Below are positions 20,801 through 31,300 of a stretch of 64,000 bases of DNA, piece after piece. The position numbers were made by a program, and so were the translations under genes. Position 1 is the stretch's first letter; the number at the start of each line of letters is the position of its first letter. Where the stretch lies: the NCBI GenBank assembly GCA_964036195.1, contig OZ038450.1, positions 5,396,701-5,460,700 on the forward strand, in the 5' to 3' direction. The notes beneath the pieces are model-generated. The model was not told where the DNA came from. It did not search any database and was given only the letters and a program-made list of their open reading frames with translations. This DNA comes from Sphaerolaimus hirsutus (taxonomy: Eukaryota > Nematoda > Chromadorea > Monhysterida > Sphaerolaimidae).

Positions 20801-23800
20801 TCTTTTAGCGATTTTTCTCCCTTTTCTTCCTTCTACACCCTGAAAAAACCTATATATTGAACCCCCGCGACCCCCCCCCAGGGACGTAGCCGGGATTTTT
20901 GAGCGGGGGAGGGATTGTATACGGAGCCCGGCGAACGGGGGGGGCGGCGCCCCCCCCCCCTAAAATTTTACCCCTGTAGTAGAGGAATGGCGCCATGGCG
21001 CTGGCGCCATTCGTAGGCGCCACGCCATGGCGCCACTGACGTTGGCATTGGCGTCAAAACACCAGCATACGTCTGTTTTTCACAGGCATATAGAGCGACA
21101 TGGACAGGAATTGGGTCCATTTTCACTGACTTTGAGGCCGCGGAGACCAGTCAGCCGAAAATATATGCTGTGAAGGGAAAATTTTTTCAAACTGTCGACA
21201 AAATCGTCTTCTGGAAGTGCCATTTCTGGCACATTTTTTGGTCCGGCCCGGGAAGGGGGGGGGGGGGACGGCCGCCCCCGCCCCCGCCCCCCCCTGGCTA
21301 CGTCCTTGCCCCCCCCAACCCCCCTAGAAATTTTTTAGGCTATCTATCCCTCCGGAGGAGCGATTTGCTATCTATCCAACCCCCCGGGAGACCGAAATCT
21401 AAGAGACCCCTGCAGTTAGTGCCATTACCTTCCACAAATTCCACCACCAATTTTTTAAGCAACCATAAATGTTCATGTGTAATTTCCAGCCAGACCCCCT
21501 GGACAACTATTTATGTAAACATTTGCCTCCTCCACAACTCAGACGTGCAGCACGAAATCTCGCAAGTATCCGTGGAAACTGCCGAGGGCCCCAGCTGGCC
21601 GCCGGGCGCCCCGCCTCATTTCCACACGAAAAATCGTCATGAATTGCTAAAGTGGGAATATTTCACCGCCACGCATATATTCAAAAACGAGGCTGATATC
21701 AACGTGTATAAACTTGACGGGGCCGATATGGAAGATATTAAAAGGGCCGTGAAAGAAGCCGTTTCATTTTTGCAACAGCATGAGGGGGTTGTAAAATTCG
21801 AGAGATTGATTTCGGGATATAGGTTGGTTGGATAATTCTGGACCCTTTCTGGAATTTTTGTCGAGTTTCTTGATAAAAATTTGCTCACCATCTTTTGTGC
21901 AATGTGCTTCTTGACAATGAGTATCCTGCGCAACTTCACAATTTGTCAACAAACGTCTGCTGAAAGCTCGAATTTACAGGAAATAGGCGTGTAGAATGTT
22001 TCAAATACCCACAGTTGGACGACATTTTATTTGTGATTTCCAAACCTTGTCATTCAGCGACTCACTATCTACTAGGGTTCAAACGGGATTGACTTTTCGG
22101 GATCGGGATTGGTTTTTTGAAATTTTGGGATCGGGATTGGCCGGGATTGGGGTCACGGGATCGGGATTGGCCGGGATTGGGGTCACGGGATCGGGATTGG
22201 CATTTTTTCGGGATCGGGATTGGGATCTTGGGATAGAGTATTTGGCCCATGTTCTGGCATTCACAGTTGTTCGTAAAGGTCTCAAAACACTGTTGGATGT
22301 CATAAAAGTGGCACAAAATGAACGATGGGGTTTGCGTTCACATTTTAGCATGCAAAAACGTCATTTTCTCACTTATGATAATTTCCACTAATTTTTCCGG
22401 GATCGGGATCCCGGACTTTGGAGTTTCCCGGGATCGGGATTTGAAAATTTTCGGGATCGGGATCGGGACTGCTATATCCCGGAATTTCACGGGATCCGGG
22501 ATCGGGATCCCGTTTGAACCCTACTATCTACACCCCTTTCCCACCCCCCCCCCATTCAGAATGCTGGACCCCACTCGCGGCATGGACTACATGCTCGACC
22601 TGTCCTACACGTCCCCCAACCGCATGCGCCGGGTGCACCTGCTGCGGCCGTTGACGCGCGCCGAGATCGTCCAGGAGGTGCCCTACGTGACCGAGGACAC
22701 GAACGTGACGCTGGCGGTGCCCATCCGGCCGGACGAGGTGCAGGCGGCCAGGGCCTTCGTGGCCAGGTTCGCCAGGCTCTGCGCCACCGCCGTGCAGCAG
22801 GAGCAGAGGTTTAGGTGAGTGATTGATTTGAGTGGGTTGAGGGATCTCCCCCCCCCCAAACAAAGTCCATGTCTGGTCAAATTTCATGCGAGATTCGTTC
22901 AGTTTCGTAAAGTTTTGTAAACATAGGCTGCTTTCTTCTACAGAAATTTGCGGAATTGTTTTCAAAGAAATTTTAGCGACTGTTTTGAAATATTTTTATT
23001 TTAATTGTTTTTTAACAAAGGTCCCCCACCCTTTCCAATCGAGTTCATAAAACAACACGTTTTTAAATTTTTATTAATTTGTCCAGTGTCTTATCTAGGT
23101 CAACTGATTAGCCCCGCCCCCTTAACAACAATCGTCCCAATCCGCGCAGCCACGTGCTTCTGGCGCTAGTGGACGGGGGCGAGCGTCCGATCGACCAGCG
23201 CTTCACCGGCCTGTCCGAACTGTCCAGGGACGTGGGCACCGTGGCCGAGCGGTGCGCGCCCAGCGCCATATTCGACATTGTGGACGTTCGTCACGTGCAA
23301 CGTCGGCCCGACGCCGTGCACACCATGGACGTGCTGGTGCCACTCCCAGACCCTGTAAAATGCCTTGTAGACTGGCAAATGTCATTGAAAATGGCAAATT
23401 TCATGCAAAATGGAAAATGTCATGGGGAATGGAAAAAGTCACGGAAATTGGGAAATGTAAAGTGCCAAAAGTCCTATAAATAAAATACCCTGTAAAATGG
23501 CAACTTCCGTTTGCCATTTCGCAGGGAATGTTACATGACTTTAGACACTTTGCATGACATCTGACATTTTACAGGGCATTTTACAGGGTCTGGGAGTGCC
23601 CCCAGGTGGGCAGATACGGCGCAGGCAGATTGTACGTCCTGCTGTCGCCCTGGGTCGAGCTGATGCCGGATGTATTGAATCGGATCAGATTGAATACTAT
23701 TCGCGGCTATCAAGTCTATTTTCCGATCGCTTTTCATCAATTTTATCCGAAAATATCCGGAAAGGGATGGGATTCTACCGTGAGAAGTGCGAATGGATTG

Positions 23801-24787
23801 GGCGTGAACGATCTGCCGAGAAATGACTTTCTCATGCCGTTTTCCGATGTGTCGCAGCATATTGAGGTTTGTAAAATTTAAACGTTGTCACATTTTATTG
23901 AACAAGCGACTTTTGTGTTAAAAAAAATCGATTTTGAATTGGCAATGGTGTTGTAAGATCACCGTGACGATTCGTTTTTATAAGGTTTCATTAGGTTCCA
24001 ACGGAATTTATATTCTGCCCCTGACTTGCAAGTCACGTTTCAACTATTTCATAATTCTTTCGCATTTGCGTAAATAAAGCTCGTAACTCTTGACCATTTG
24101 GCTCTACACACACACACACACACTGTAGAGTTGACAACGACACCAAATGTCAACTGATTCTGATCCAAATTCAAAGCTTTGAATTGGTATCGGACATTTG
24201 GCTTCGTTGTCAACTAGTGTGTGCAGGGCCTTTACCCCAACTCCCCCAAATATCAACTCCAATTCACAGGTGCACAAAGACGTCGGCCGTTTCAACTACG
24301 ACGATTTCAGCTTCGCCAGTTTCTACGGCGCCGACTTCATATCGGCGCGCGCCAGCGCCGGCAGGGCGGCCCGCAGCCTGGTGCCAATCCCAGACCCTGT
24401 AAAATGTAAAATGTCATGCAAAGGGTCAAAAGTCATGGAAAATGCCCTGCAAAATGGCAACTCGGTTGCCATTTTGCAGGGCATTTCCATGACTTTTGAC
24501 ACTTTGCATGACATTTGACATTTTACAGGGTCTGGGACTGTCCCCTGGCCGACTTGTTCGTGAAGCGCGGCACGAACTCTGCCGCGGGCGACCGACTTCA
24601 CGTGCTGCGCGCAACCGACCCGCAGATTCTGGTCCATTATCACCACGGGCAGTGCAAGAGCGAGCTGCCGTTTGATGTGCTGGCACAGTGCCAAGCGTCG
24701 GTTAGAATGGGCCTGGCGTCAAAGGCGCAGCTGGCCACGCTGTTTCTGATGCAGCAGAATGGGGAGAGCGACCGCAGTCGGGGATGA
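14836..24787 (+). CDS. CHPF: Chondroitin polymerizing factor (CHPF / MIG-22 type)
   Basis: Twelve exons: 14836-15035, 15395-15609, 15988-16175, 16281-16396, 19559-19667, 20200-20398, 21543-21822, 22560-22814, 23150-23336, 23606-23866, 24270-24380, 24548-24787. All phases agree; 786 aa, close to human CHPF and MIG-22. It is a type II Golgi protein with a membrane anchor at about residues 9-32. CHPF proteins pair with chondroitin synthase to extend GlcA-GalNAc chains. The catalytic-type acidic triplet is replaced by VPDTTY (residues 187-192), as in CHPF. Later come LLKWEYFT, GMDYMLDL, VPYVTE, LLSPWVELMPDVLNR (where synthases have DxD) and LHVLRATDP. These substitutions argue for the factor rather than the synthase. 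The 109-bp exon 5 was found by phase and by GLCVRKLLNISCTDEW, filling the expected gap. Introns 9 and 11 are hairpin elements; intron 11 ends in TG, not AG. Intron 4 contains the assembly gap. Confidence 0.9.
16783..17890. mobile_element. Fold-back element with AGACCCCGTTTACACGG ends
   Basis: The left arm starts AGACCCCGTTTACACGGATT and the right arm ends with its inverse, AATCCGTGTAAACGGGGTCT. The arms match for more than 100 bp (GTGACGACTCGACAA, TTGAGTAAAAAACTTCCATA and similar). It is interrupted by the hAT-type element at 16888-17570. It lies in CHPF intron 4. A related palindrome with GCTGCGTTTACACTGCGAC ends lies at 54227-54624. Confidence 0.65.
16888..17570. mobile_element. hAT-type element, TAGGGTTGG tips, AAACGTTTTTT words
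   Basis: The left tip TAGGGTTGG and right tip CCAACCCTA are flanked by the exact 8-bp repeat AGTATGCC (16880-16887 and 17571-17578). The subterminal regions reiterate AAAAAACGTTTTTTT. The interior is related to 12384-13062. It is inserted into the left arm of the 16783-17890 fold-back, so it is younger than that element. Confidence 0.85.
17935..19093. mobile_element. hAT-type element with 8-bp duplication CACTGAGT
   Basis: Tips CAGGGGTCTCC and GGAGACCCCTG have exact CACTGAGT repeats outside (17927-17934 and 19094-19101). The interior matches 11249-11750, with CAGCTATCTATCTATC words, AAATTTTTGGCTACTACCCC and ATTTTTCACC-like core. It carries a second element at 17973-18613. Intronic in CHPF. 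Confidence 0.88.
17973..18613. mobile_element. Nested hAT-type element, TAGGGTGTCAAA tips, TTTTCCG words
   Basis: Tips TAGGGTGTCAAA and TTTGACACCCTA are flanked by the exact 8-bp repeat GCTGCCCC (17965-17972 and 18614-18621). Nearly the whole interior is reiterated TTTTCCGTTTCCG and TTCCGGCTG words, in one direction. It sits inside the 17935-19093 element. A short sister copy is at 29796-29927. Confidence 0.88.
19146..19515. repeat. GGCGCC-type repeat containing the assembly gap
   Basis: TAGTGATGCGATGG on the left and CAATCATTAGTCGACTG on the right resemble the tips of the GGCGCC arrays, and TTGGCGCCC and AGCGCCATTGGCGCCGGC lie next to the gap. Positions 19240-19439 are 200 Ns. It lies in CHPF intron 4, so no exon need be lost: the flanking exons 19559-19667 and 16281-16396 join in phase. 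Confidence 0.7.
20494..21412. mobile_element. hAT-type element interrupted by a second insertion
   Basis: The left tip CAAGGGTCTCC and right tip AGAGACCCCTG with CAGCTATCTATCTATC words place it in the CAGGGGTCTCC family. The flanks CAGATAAT and CAGTTAGT match at 6 of 8. Between about 20882 and 21306 there is an insert bounded by GGGACGTAGCC and GGCTACGTCC, which contains a GGCGCC patch at 20988-21040. It lies in CHPF intron 6. Confidence 0.6.
22073..22523. mobile_element. hAT-type element, TAGGGTTCAAACGGGA tips, CGGGATCGGGATT words
   Basis: Tips TAGGGTTCAAACGGGAT and ATCCCGTTTGAACCCTA are flanked by the exact 8-bp repeat CTATCTAC (22065-22072 and 22524-22531). Both subterminal zones reiterate CGGGATCGGGATTG words. 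A related degenerate array lies near 19780-20075. It lies in CHPF intron 7. Confidence 0.88.
23337..23605 (+). mobile_element. Introner-like element forming CHPF intron 9
   Basis: The intron starts GTGCCACTCCCAGACCCTG and ends CAGGGTCTGGGAGTGCCCCCAG, each the inverse of the other, so donor GT and acceptor AG come from the element's own tips. Flanking codons join in phase 0 and the joined protein (MDVL-VGRYG) aligns with human CHPF (MDLL then SKKHP) without extra residues, as far as I can recall that sequence. Internal words ACTTTGCATGACAT and CCATTTTGCATGAAAT-like stretches fold back. Confidence 0.8.
24381..24547 (+). mobile_element. Introner-like element forming CHPF intron 11, acceptor TG
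   Basis: It begins GTGCCAATCCCAGACCCTG and ends CAGGGTCTGGGACTGTCCCCTG. Removing exactly this unit joins RAARSL to ADLFVKRG in phase 0, which fits the family. The expected CCCCAG acceptor reads CCCCTG. Another in-frame choice (donor inside the element, acceptor after TTTTACAG at 24528) would add about 17 residues and uses a poor donor. Confidence 0.72.
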
Positions 24788-27700
24788 TGGTTGGGCTGCT
24801 TTGGGTGATTCGGTGTTTGGTGGTTTTGTGTGCTGCCTTTTCTCTTGCCGTGTGCGTTTATTTGCAATATTTTTTTTAATTTTTATCTGCCATTACTGCC
24901 ATTGTCTCTTTTTTCGATTGATTCATTTGCATTCACGTTATTTTTATCGTAAGTTTACATAAAGAATTGTTGTTATTTTCTTAATTAAAACCGAGCTGTC
25001 TTTTTAATTAATTATCTGCCATTGACCATTGTATTTATTTACACCCCACTGTGCAGGAATGTCAAGTTATGTAAATATGCGCTGAAAAGTTGCCTGAACA
25101 TAAATATCCACCAATACCCTTTGTGCACTGTTTGTTGACTACTTCCTTCAAATGATCTTTCCTTTTGCCAGCGCCAGCGCGCCGTGTAAATTTTATTTGT
25201 TTTACGTATCCCAATTCCATCGACCAGGGCTTAGTTCCAGCTTCAGACGAACAAATACAATCTAAAAATGAAAGTTTGGTGACAAATTGTGAATATAAAT
25301 CTTTATGTAAATCACGGATAAATAATTAGTCTTCTGTGATTTTTTAAGAAAGTATATTTCCATTTATCCCAAGTTGGAACAGGGCCCAGGAAGCTCACCA
25401 TCGCGATTGCGCCCCCATTGCAAAGCTATCTGTTTGCCTAATTATCCCAGTAAAGCTAGGCAGCTATAAAATGTACTCACTGCGTCACTGGGCCAAAATA
25501 AAATACCATTCACTCCGTTCCAACCAATAATAGCGGCGGCAGTGCGGCATATTTACCTGTGCAGCTGGCTTGTCTCCTTTATATAGCTGACTAAGCGCCG
25601 CGCCCCCCCCCCTGTGTTTGCATCGCGGTTGATGCAACGCGTGTCGATTTGGCCCGTGTTGTTTCGGCAGGGGGGGGAGGGGTCGTACAAACGTGGTGTT
25701 TGGGTTTTAGGGGGTGGTAAAAAGTTTCTGTAGGCGATTTGCGTATTATGGGGTCGTACACATGCGAGCGAACTGCTGCCACAGTGATGGTGGCGTTCTT
25801 ATCGATGATGATCACATGAAGTTCGAATGCCGGATAATGTCCTTACGGGCGTCACACTTGTCAGTGTCGCTCCCTTGCATTAAAGACGAATAATTCGAAA
25901 TAACCTGAAATTTGTCACTTGGCAGCGCACTTGTCAACATGTGGACTGGCTCCATAGCTGCCGCGGCGGGGGGCTGTCCCGCACCGTGTAAAGTAAATTG
26001 TCAAATGTCTATTAAAATGAAAAGAAAGGATTTTACCGCTGAACTTTTAGCACCTTGACATTTGACATTTGACATGACATTTGACCCTTAAGTGTGGTGA
26101 CACTTTTTAATGACTACCACCACATCGCTTGTCAATTATCACAACTCACCTGTCCCACCAGTAGTCAGCAGCCTTCAGGGGGCTCAATATGCATCTACCT
26201 ATATTTATACCACCGGGTCACAGTACATTCACATCAAATCAATAGGTAAATATAATACACATCCACGGCTGGATGTACTCTACTCAGCTTTTTGTTTGTT
26301 CTAGCCGCACGGCGCAGTGCAAACAACTCAATATCCACTGGGCAACTGCCTACTGGCACGCCGCTCGTAAGGTTGCAATGGTGCCAGGGAATTGGGTTGG
26401 GTGTTTTGTTGTGTGCTGAATTTTGTGGTCGTTTATTGTCAACTGGTGGTTCTTTTTTGTGGATGTGTCATCGATTGGGTTCTCTGTGCCGTAGCCTTGG
26501 CTCGAGTGGTGGGACGGCGCCGCGCGGGTGGAACTTTGTTAAAACTGATGAAACATGCGGAGTTGTTAAAAGTAGCGAACTTTTTTCAAAGTATACATCA
26601 ATGTTAAGTAAATGTTTGCTTTTACTCATGAGTAAACGTGAGAAATACTTTTTCCGCAGGAAACGTATAAGTGAGTATTTGGGAAATTTTGCCCCAATTT
26701 TTTCCTCAAAAACACCAGTTTTGCCTATTTCACTGTCAAATCCGCCTTTACGCTTTTGGTTATAAATACCTATATGATCTTATGTACCCATTTTTGTCTG
26801 TTTTTAGCTTTCTCACCCTTTTCTCCCTTCCATTCATTGAGAAACCCTACATAAGCGCCTATCAGAAATAGGGTTGGGACGATATATCGTATCGAATATC
26901 GGATATCGACTATTTTTTCATATTGAATATCGAATATCGATATCGAAAATTTTGAAAAAATATCGAATATCGATATCGAATATCGACCATTTTTTCGATA
27001 TTTTCGATATTCTATACTCCCTGGGCCTGACTTCAAATAAGCCAGGAATGGCACTATTAGAAGGCAATTTCATAAGCAATTTTAACAAATTTTGCGCGCA
27101 AGCGCGCACTTTGTTCTCACATGACAGGTATTTTTGTCACTTGCGGCAGCATCAAATTTTGTGCAAATGCTCTCTCAGATGTTCACATAAGAGTATATGT
27201 ATGTTTAATAGCTACTTACACCATGGAACCATCAATGGCACCATGGCATGGCAGCTATAAATGGGGCTGGCACCTTTTCCTTACCACATCTGTCACATTT
27301 ATAAATCATTTTCTCATTTTGATCATTGTGTGCCATTTAAATTTGTATCATCTACTTTTCAGTAGAGATAATCAGTTGGGTTTGTGATCAGATGGAAATG
27401 CAATATGCCAAATGAGATATGCCCTGCTATACCATAAGCAAAATATCAAAAATATCGAAATATCGATATCGAATATCGAGCATTTTTTAATATCGAATAT
27501 CGAATATCGATATCGAGGGTCCATATCGTATCGATATCGAATATCGAGTTTCAGAAAAAAATATCGAATATCGATATCGAAAAGTCATATCGTCCCAACC
27601 CTAATCAGAAATACGTTTTCTGTACTCAAGTACTGTCAAAAAGTGTACGTAAAAGCGGGTTCAGGAACTTTTTTTCGGAGGAACGTAAACGTATTTACTC

Positions 27701-28375
27701 TGTACTCGAGTATACGTATTTATCGAGTAATCGTAAATACGTTTAGACAACTATGGCAACATGTACGTGGATTGAAGTGCATCTAGCCGTGTCTGTTTGA
27801 TTACCGGGACCCGTCGCCGCTGTGTGTTTTTACCCCCACGTATTGAGTGAATGCCCAGATCTCGTGCAAATTCAGTTGGCAGCGAACTTGACGTATTGCG
27901 CGTGCACACACGAGTTTACTGTCAGATCTTCGTAAACTCAAATCGTCTTTGAACGCATTTGAGTTGACTGAAACTAGTTATTCGTAATCCCAGTCAACTG
28001 CAGTTGACAGACACCTCATTCTGGTGAACTCAAAAGCTTTCAAAGTGGATTTATGAGTTTACCAAAATCTGGCGGTCAACTAGTGTGCGCAGCGCCGTTG
28101 TGTTCTAGGCACTTGTCGCTCGATGTGAATGCCCAATGATCGATCGGTCGTGTAAATACTCGTTTCTACACTGTGCCAGCGTTTTATTTGAACTACCTAC
28201 ATAGGTATATTAAATTGTTCAGTTATGCTCCAGAGACTGGTGAATCATGCCCAAATAAAACTACTCTAATTGAAAAACGCTAAACTTTGGAAGGGTCCAA
28301 TATCCCCATTTTTCGTCCACGATGCCGCCGCCCATAGCATCAAACACTTAATTTCGATCAAAATCAGTGCCCAAT
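24788..28375. other. Intergenic region between the CHPF and Mesh-like genes
   Basis: No conserved frame is visible. A hairpin of the GTGTAAAATGTCAA family lies at about 25978-26095. The TATCGATATCG-type hAT element is at 26869-27603, and an array of GTTGACT/AACTCAAATGCG-like words lies at 27900-28090. The 157-codon frame at 26292-26765 has no recognisable motif and crosses repeat-like DNA. Part of this region must hold the CHPF 3' UTR and the Mesh-like promoter. Confidence 0.5.
26869..27603. mobile_element. hAT-type element, TAGGGTTGGGACG tips, ATATCGAATATCG words
   Basis: Tips TAGGGTTGGGACGATAT and ATCGTCCCAACCCTA are flanked by the exact 8-bp repeat ATCAGAAA (26861-26868 and 27604-27611). 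Both ends reiterate ATATCGAATATCGATATCGA words for about 140-170 bp. The core contains TTTTGCGCGCAAGCGCGCA, echoing the core of 16888-17570. No transposase frame. Confidence 0.88.
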
Positions 28376-31300
28376 ATGTTGTCGCCCATTGCGAAAACGA
28401 TTTTTTTACTAGCCGCCCTAATTTTTCTGGCGTCAGCGCCAGGCGCCAAGAGCCAGAATTTTGGCGCCGGCGGCGGCATAAATCCATTGGGACAGTCGAT
28501 TAATTTGGGTGTTGGCGGCAGTGCCAGTTATTTAGATGTCAATCTTATTAATGAGAGGGAGGGCAGTGTGGATAGGAGGGTCAGCGATGGTTGGTTTTTG
28601 AGTTTTTGGATTTAATTCTTGCCATTTACTTCTCACTTTGCGGAGCTGGCTAGGGGTAGGACATTTTACACTTTTTAAGTAGTTTTGTAACTTTGTAAAT
28701 ATCTGCGAGCAATCGCATTGGACATCTATCACTTTAGATTTGGAAAACAACAACATTTTTTTGACTTATCGTCGCAATTTACGAGCAGAAGCCTCATTTA
28801 TAGTATCAAATAGAAAGACCTCTCGCCTATACCACGAGCATGGTTGGTTTTAGTAAAATTCTTTTTACTAAAATTGTATTTTATTTTTATTAAAATTGTA
28901 TTTTATTTTTATTTTATTCATTTTTCCGTTTATTTTATTTTATTCTGAAATGTCATTAATAAAATAAAATGAAACCATTTTACAAAAATTTTACAAATAT
29001 TTTACAAAAATTTTACAAAAAATCGGAAATCTTGGATGCAAGGACATAAAACAATGTGCATGCTAGAAGCATGCAGATGAATACAAAAAAAAATTATGTT
29101 AACTTTTGACACTTCTGAGTTGTGAGGTAGGCATTTTGTATTTTGACCCTCAGGAGGTCCTGGATATATGCATCTAATTGCTCCTCCCGAGGGAAGATAC
29201 CTAAAATTTGGTTACTTTTTTGGGTAGGGGAGGGCTTGCGGGGTTCAATATATAGGCTTTTTCAAGGTATGGAACAAAGAAAATTGGAAACAAATGACAT
29301 AAATATGTGATCTTTAAGGTGAAAATATTTTAAAAAATGTGAAAATTTGCAATTTTGACCAATGATATGTTTCAATCACAACAATGAAAGATTGGCAGCT
29401 AGGTAGGAACTTAAGCAACATGATAGAAAACTTTCTATAGAATTTAACAGACACTTGAGTTTTTGTAAAATTTTACTAAAATTGTACAAAAATTTGAATT
29501 ATTGTACAATTTTACTAAAATTTTACAAAAATTCAAATTTTAGTAAAATTGTATTTTTATTTTATTTATTATCCATTTTATTTTATTTTATTTTATTCTC
29601 TAATTTTCCATTTTATTTTAATTTTATTTTTATTTTTTTCTGAGATTTTGCCAACCCTGACCACGAGATATCGAACACAAAGTGCTTGTAGTTGAAACCG
29701 GGGAATTAGCTCACGATCATGTTGTCCACATTATTATGAATACCTAAACTCATTTTACAAAATGCGGTAATTATATAAAATAAATCTATGATACCTAGGG
29801 TGTCAAATTTCCGTTGTCCGGCGGCTGAAATTTTTTTCCGTTTCAGTTTTCCGGCAAGTTCAAATTTTTGCCGTTCCGTTTTCCGACCGCTGAATTTTTT
29901 TCCGTTAAACTTTTTTTTGACACCCTAATGATACCCTATTCGCCTGAAAAATTCCCTCCTTGAACAACTCCCCCGAATAATTTCCTCCTCGAATAATCCC
30001 CCCCTGTTAGACGAGTGAGGAAAACATAATTACCCCCTTAAATAATTCCCCCCTTAAGGCATATGTTTGTTTTGTCCATTATAATTTGAACAAAAATGGC
30101 ATTTTATTTTGTCTAAAAAGCATACCTATTTTGTGAAATATCTTGATATAAATATTTGTGACAATTTTACGAATTAATAATAATTCCTCTCCTTGTCCTT
30201 GAATAATCCCCCACCTCGAGTAATCCCCCCTCGAAAAAGCCTGACGAAATAATAATTCCCCAGGGGGATTATTCGAGCAAATAGATACGATAAGTATTAC
30301 TTTTGATGGGTTTATTTGAGCGATTATTTTACCCTCAAAATCATCCTAGAAAAAACCTTGATCGACTTTCAGGCTGGGTGAACATGTACCCGTTCGGGGA
30401 GCTGTTCTACGATCGCGAGGTGCTCGACCAGCCCAACCACGACACGCAGATCGATCTCGACTTTTACTTTCCTTTTTATGGATTCAGATTCAATTATACG
30501 TTTGTGAGTGTGCTGTTACTTGTTTGTGATTTTTTTTCCTGGTGCCAATCAGGAAAAAACAGGTAACAGACAGGTTGACATTTTACAGGTAATTTTACAT
30601 GACTTTTGACATATTGCATGACATTTTACACGGTCTGGGAGAAACCCCAGCGTTCAAACGCGAGTACGGCCTCGTTTTTGAATAAATGTCAAAACAAATA
30701 TGGAAATATCAGTCTCGTTCTCGAAAAGCCAGGTAGTTTCGTTTGAACCCTGGTGCCAATTCTGCACGTGGACAAGTGGTTCAGGAAAAGTGGTCAATGG
30801 CCCTTGTTAAATATGATAAGCCAAGTGAAAAGTAGGTCTGTAAATTTAAGTAAATACTTATCACTTGCATATTTAATTCAGTTGACTTAATGATTTAATT
30901 GACCCGACCTCTCCGGGCCGCCAATCGAAAATCACACCGAGTACACATTTCAAACCCCATCCATTCAAACCCCACCCATTCAAACGCAGATAGTGCCCGA
31001 TGGAATACTGGCATTCAGCCGACCCGAATGGATTCAACCCCCCTACACCTTCCCCAATCCGAGATGGCCGGATCCTAGAAATGGCAGGGACCCCTCTTTT
31101 GTGGCGCCGCTGTACGCCGACGCCACCTATCAATATGTGGGGGAGGTCAGGATTAGCCATTTGTGGTACAGGAGCGTGCACAGGTCCGACCGCTTTGCGT
31201 GTTTTTCGATTTTGCTTGAAAATTTTTGGCCAGTCATTTCAAATATGGGAACCATTCGAAGGGGGATTAAACAGGGAGGAATTTTTTTACCTTAGAGTAT

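Noticed and set aside
21170..21835. 221-codon plus frame taken as a single coding region
   Set aside because: Only 21543-21822 is a real CHPF exon; the upstream part translates transposon DNA and poly-G/C runs.
30541..30650. A fourth introner-like intron in the Mesh-like gene
   Set aside because: The element lies inside a larger intron (30504-30989) whose donor GTGAGT and acceptor are separate from it.
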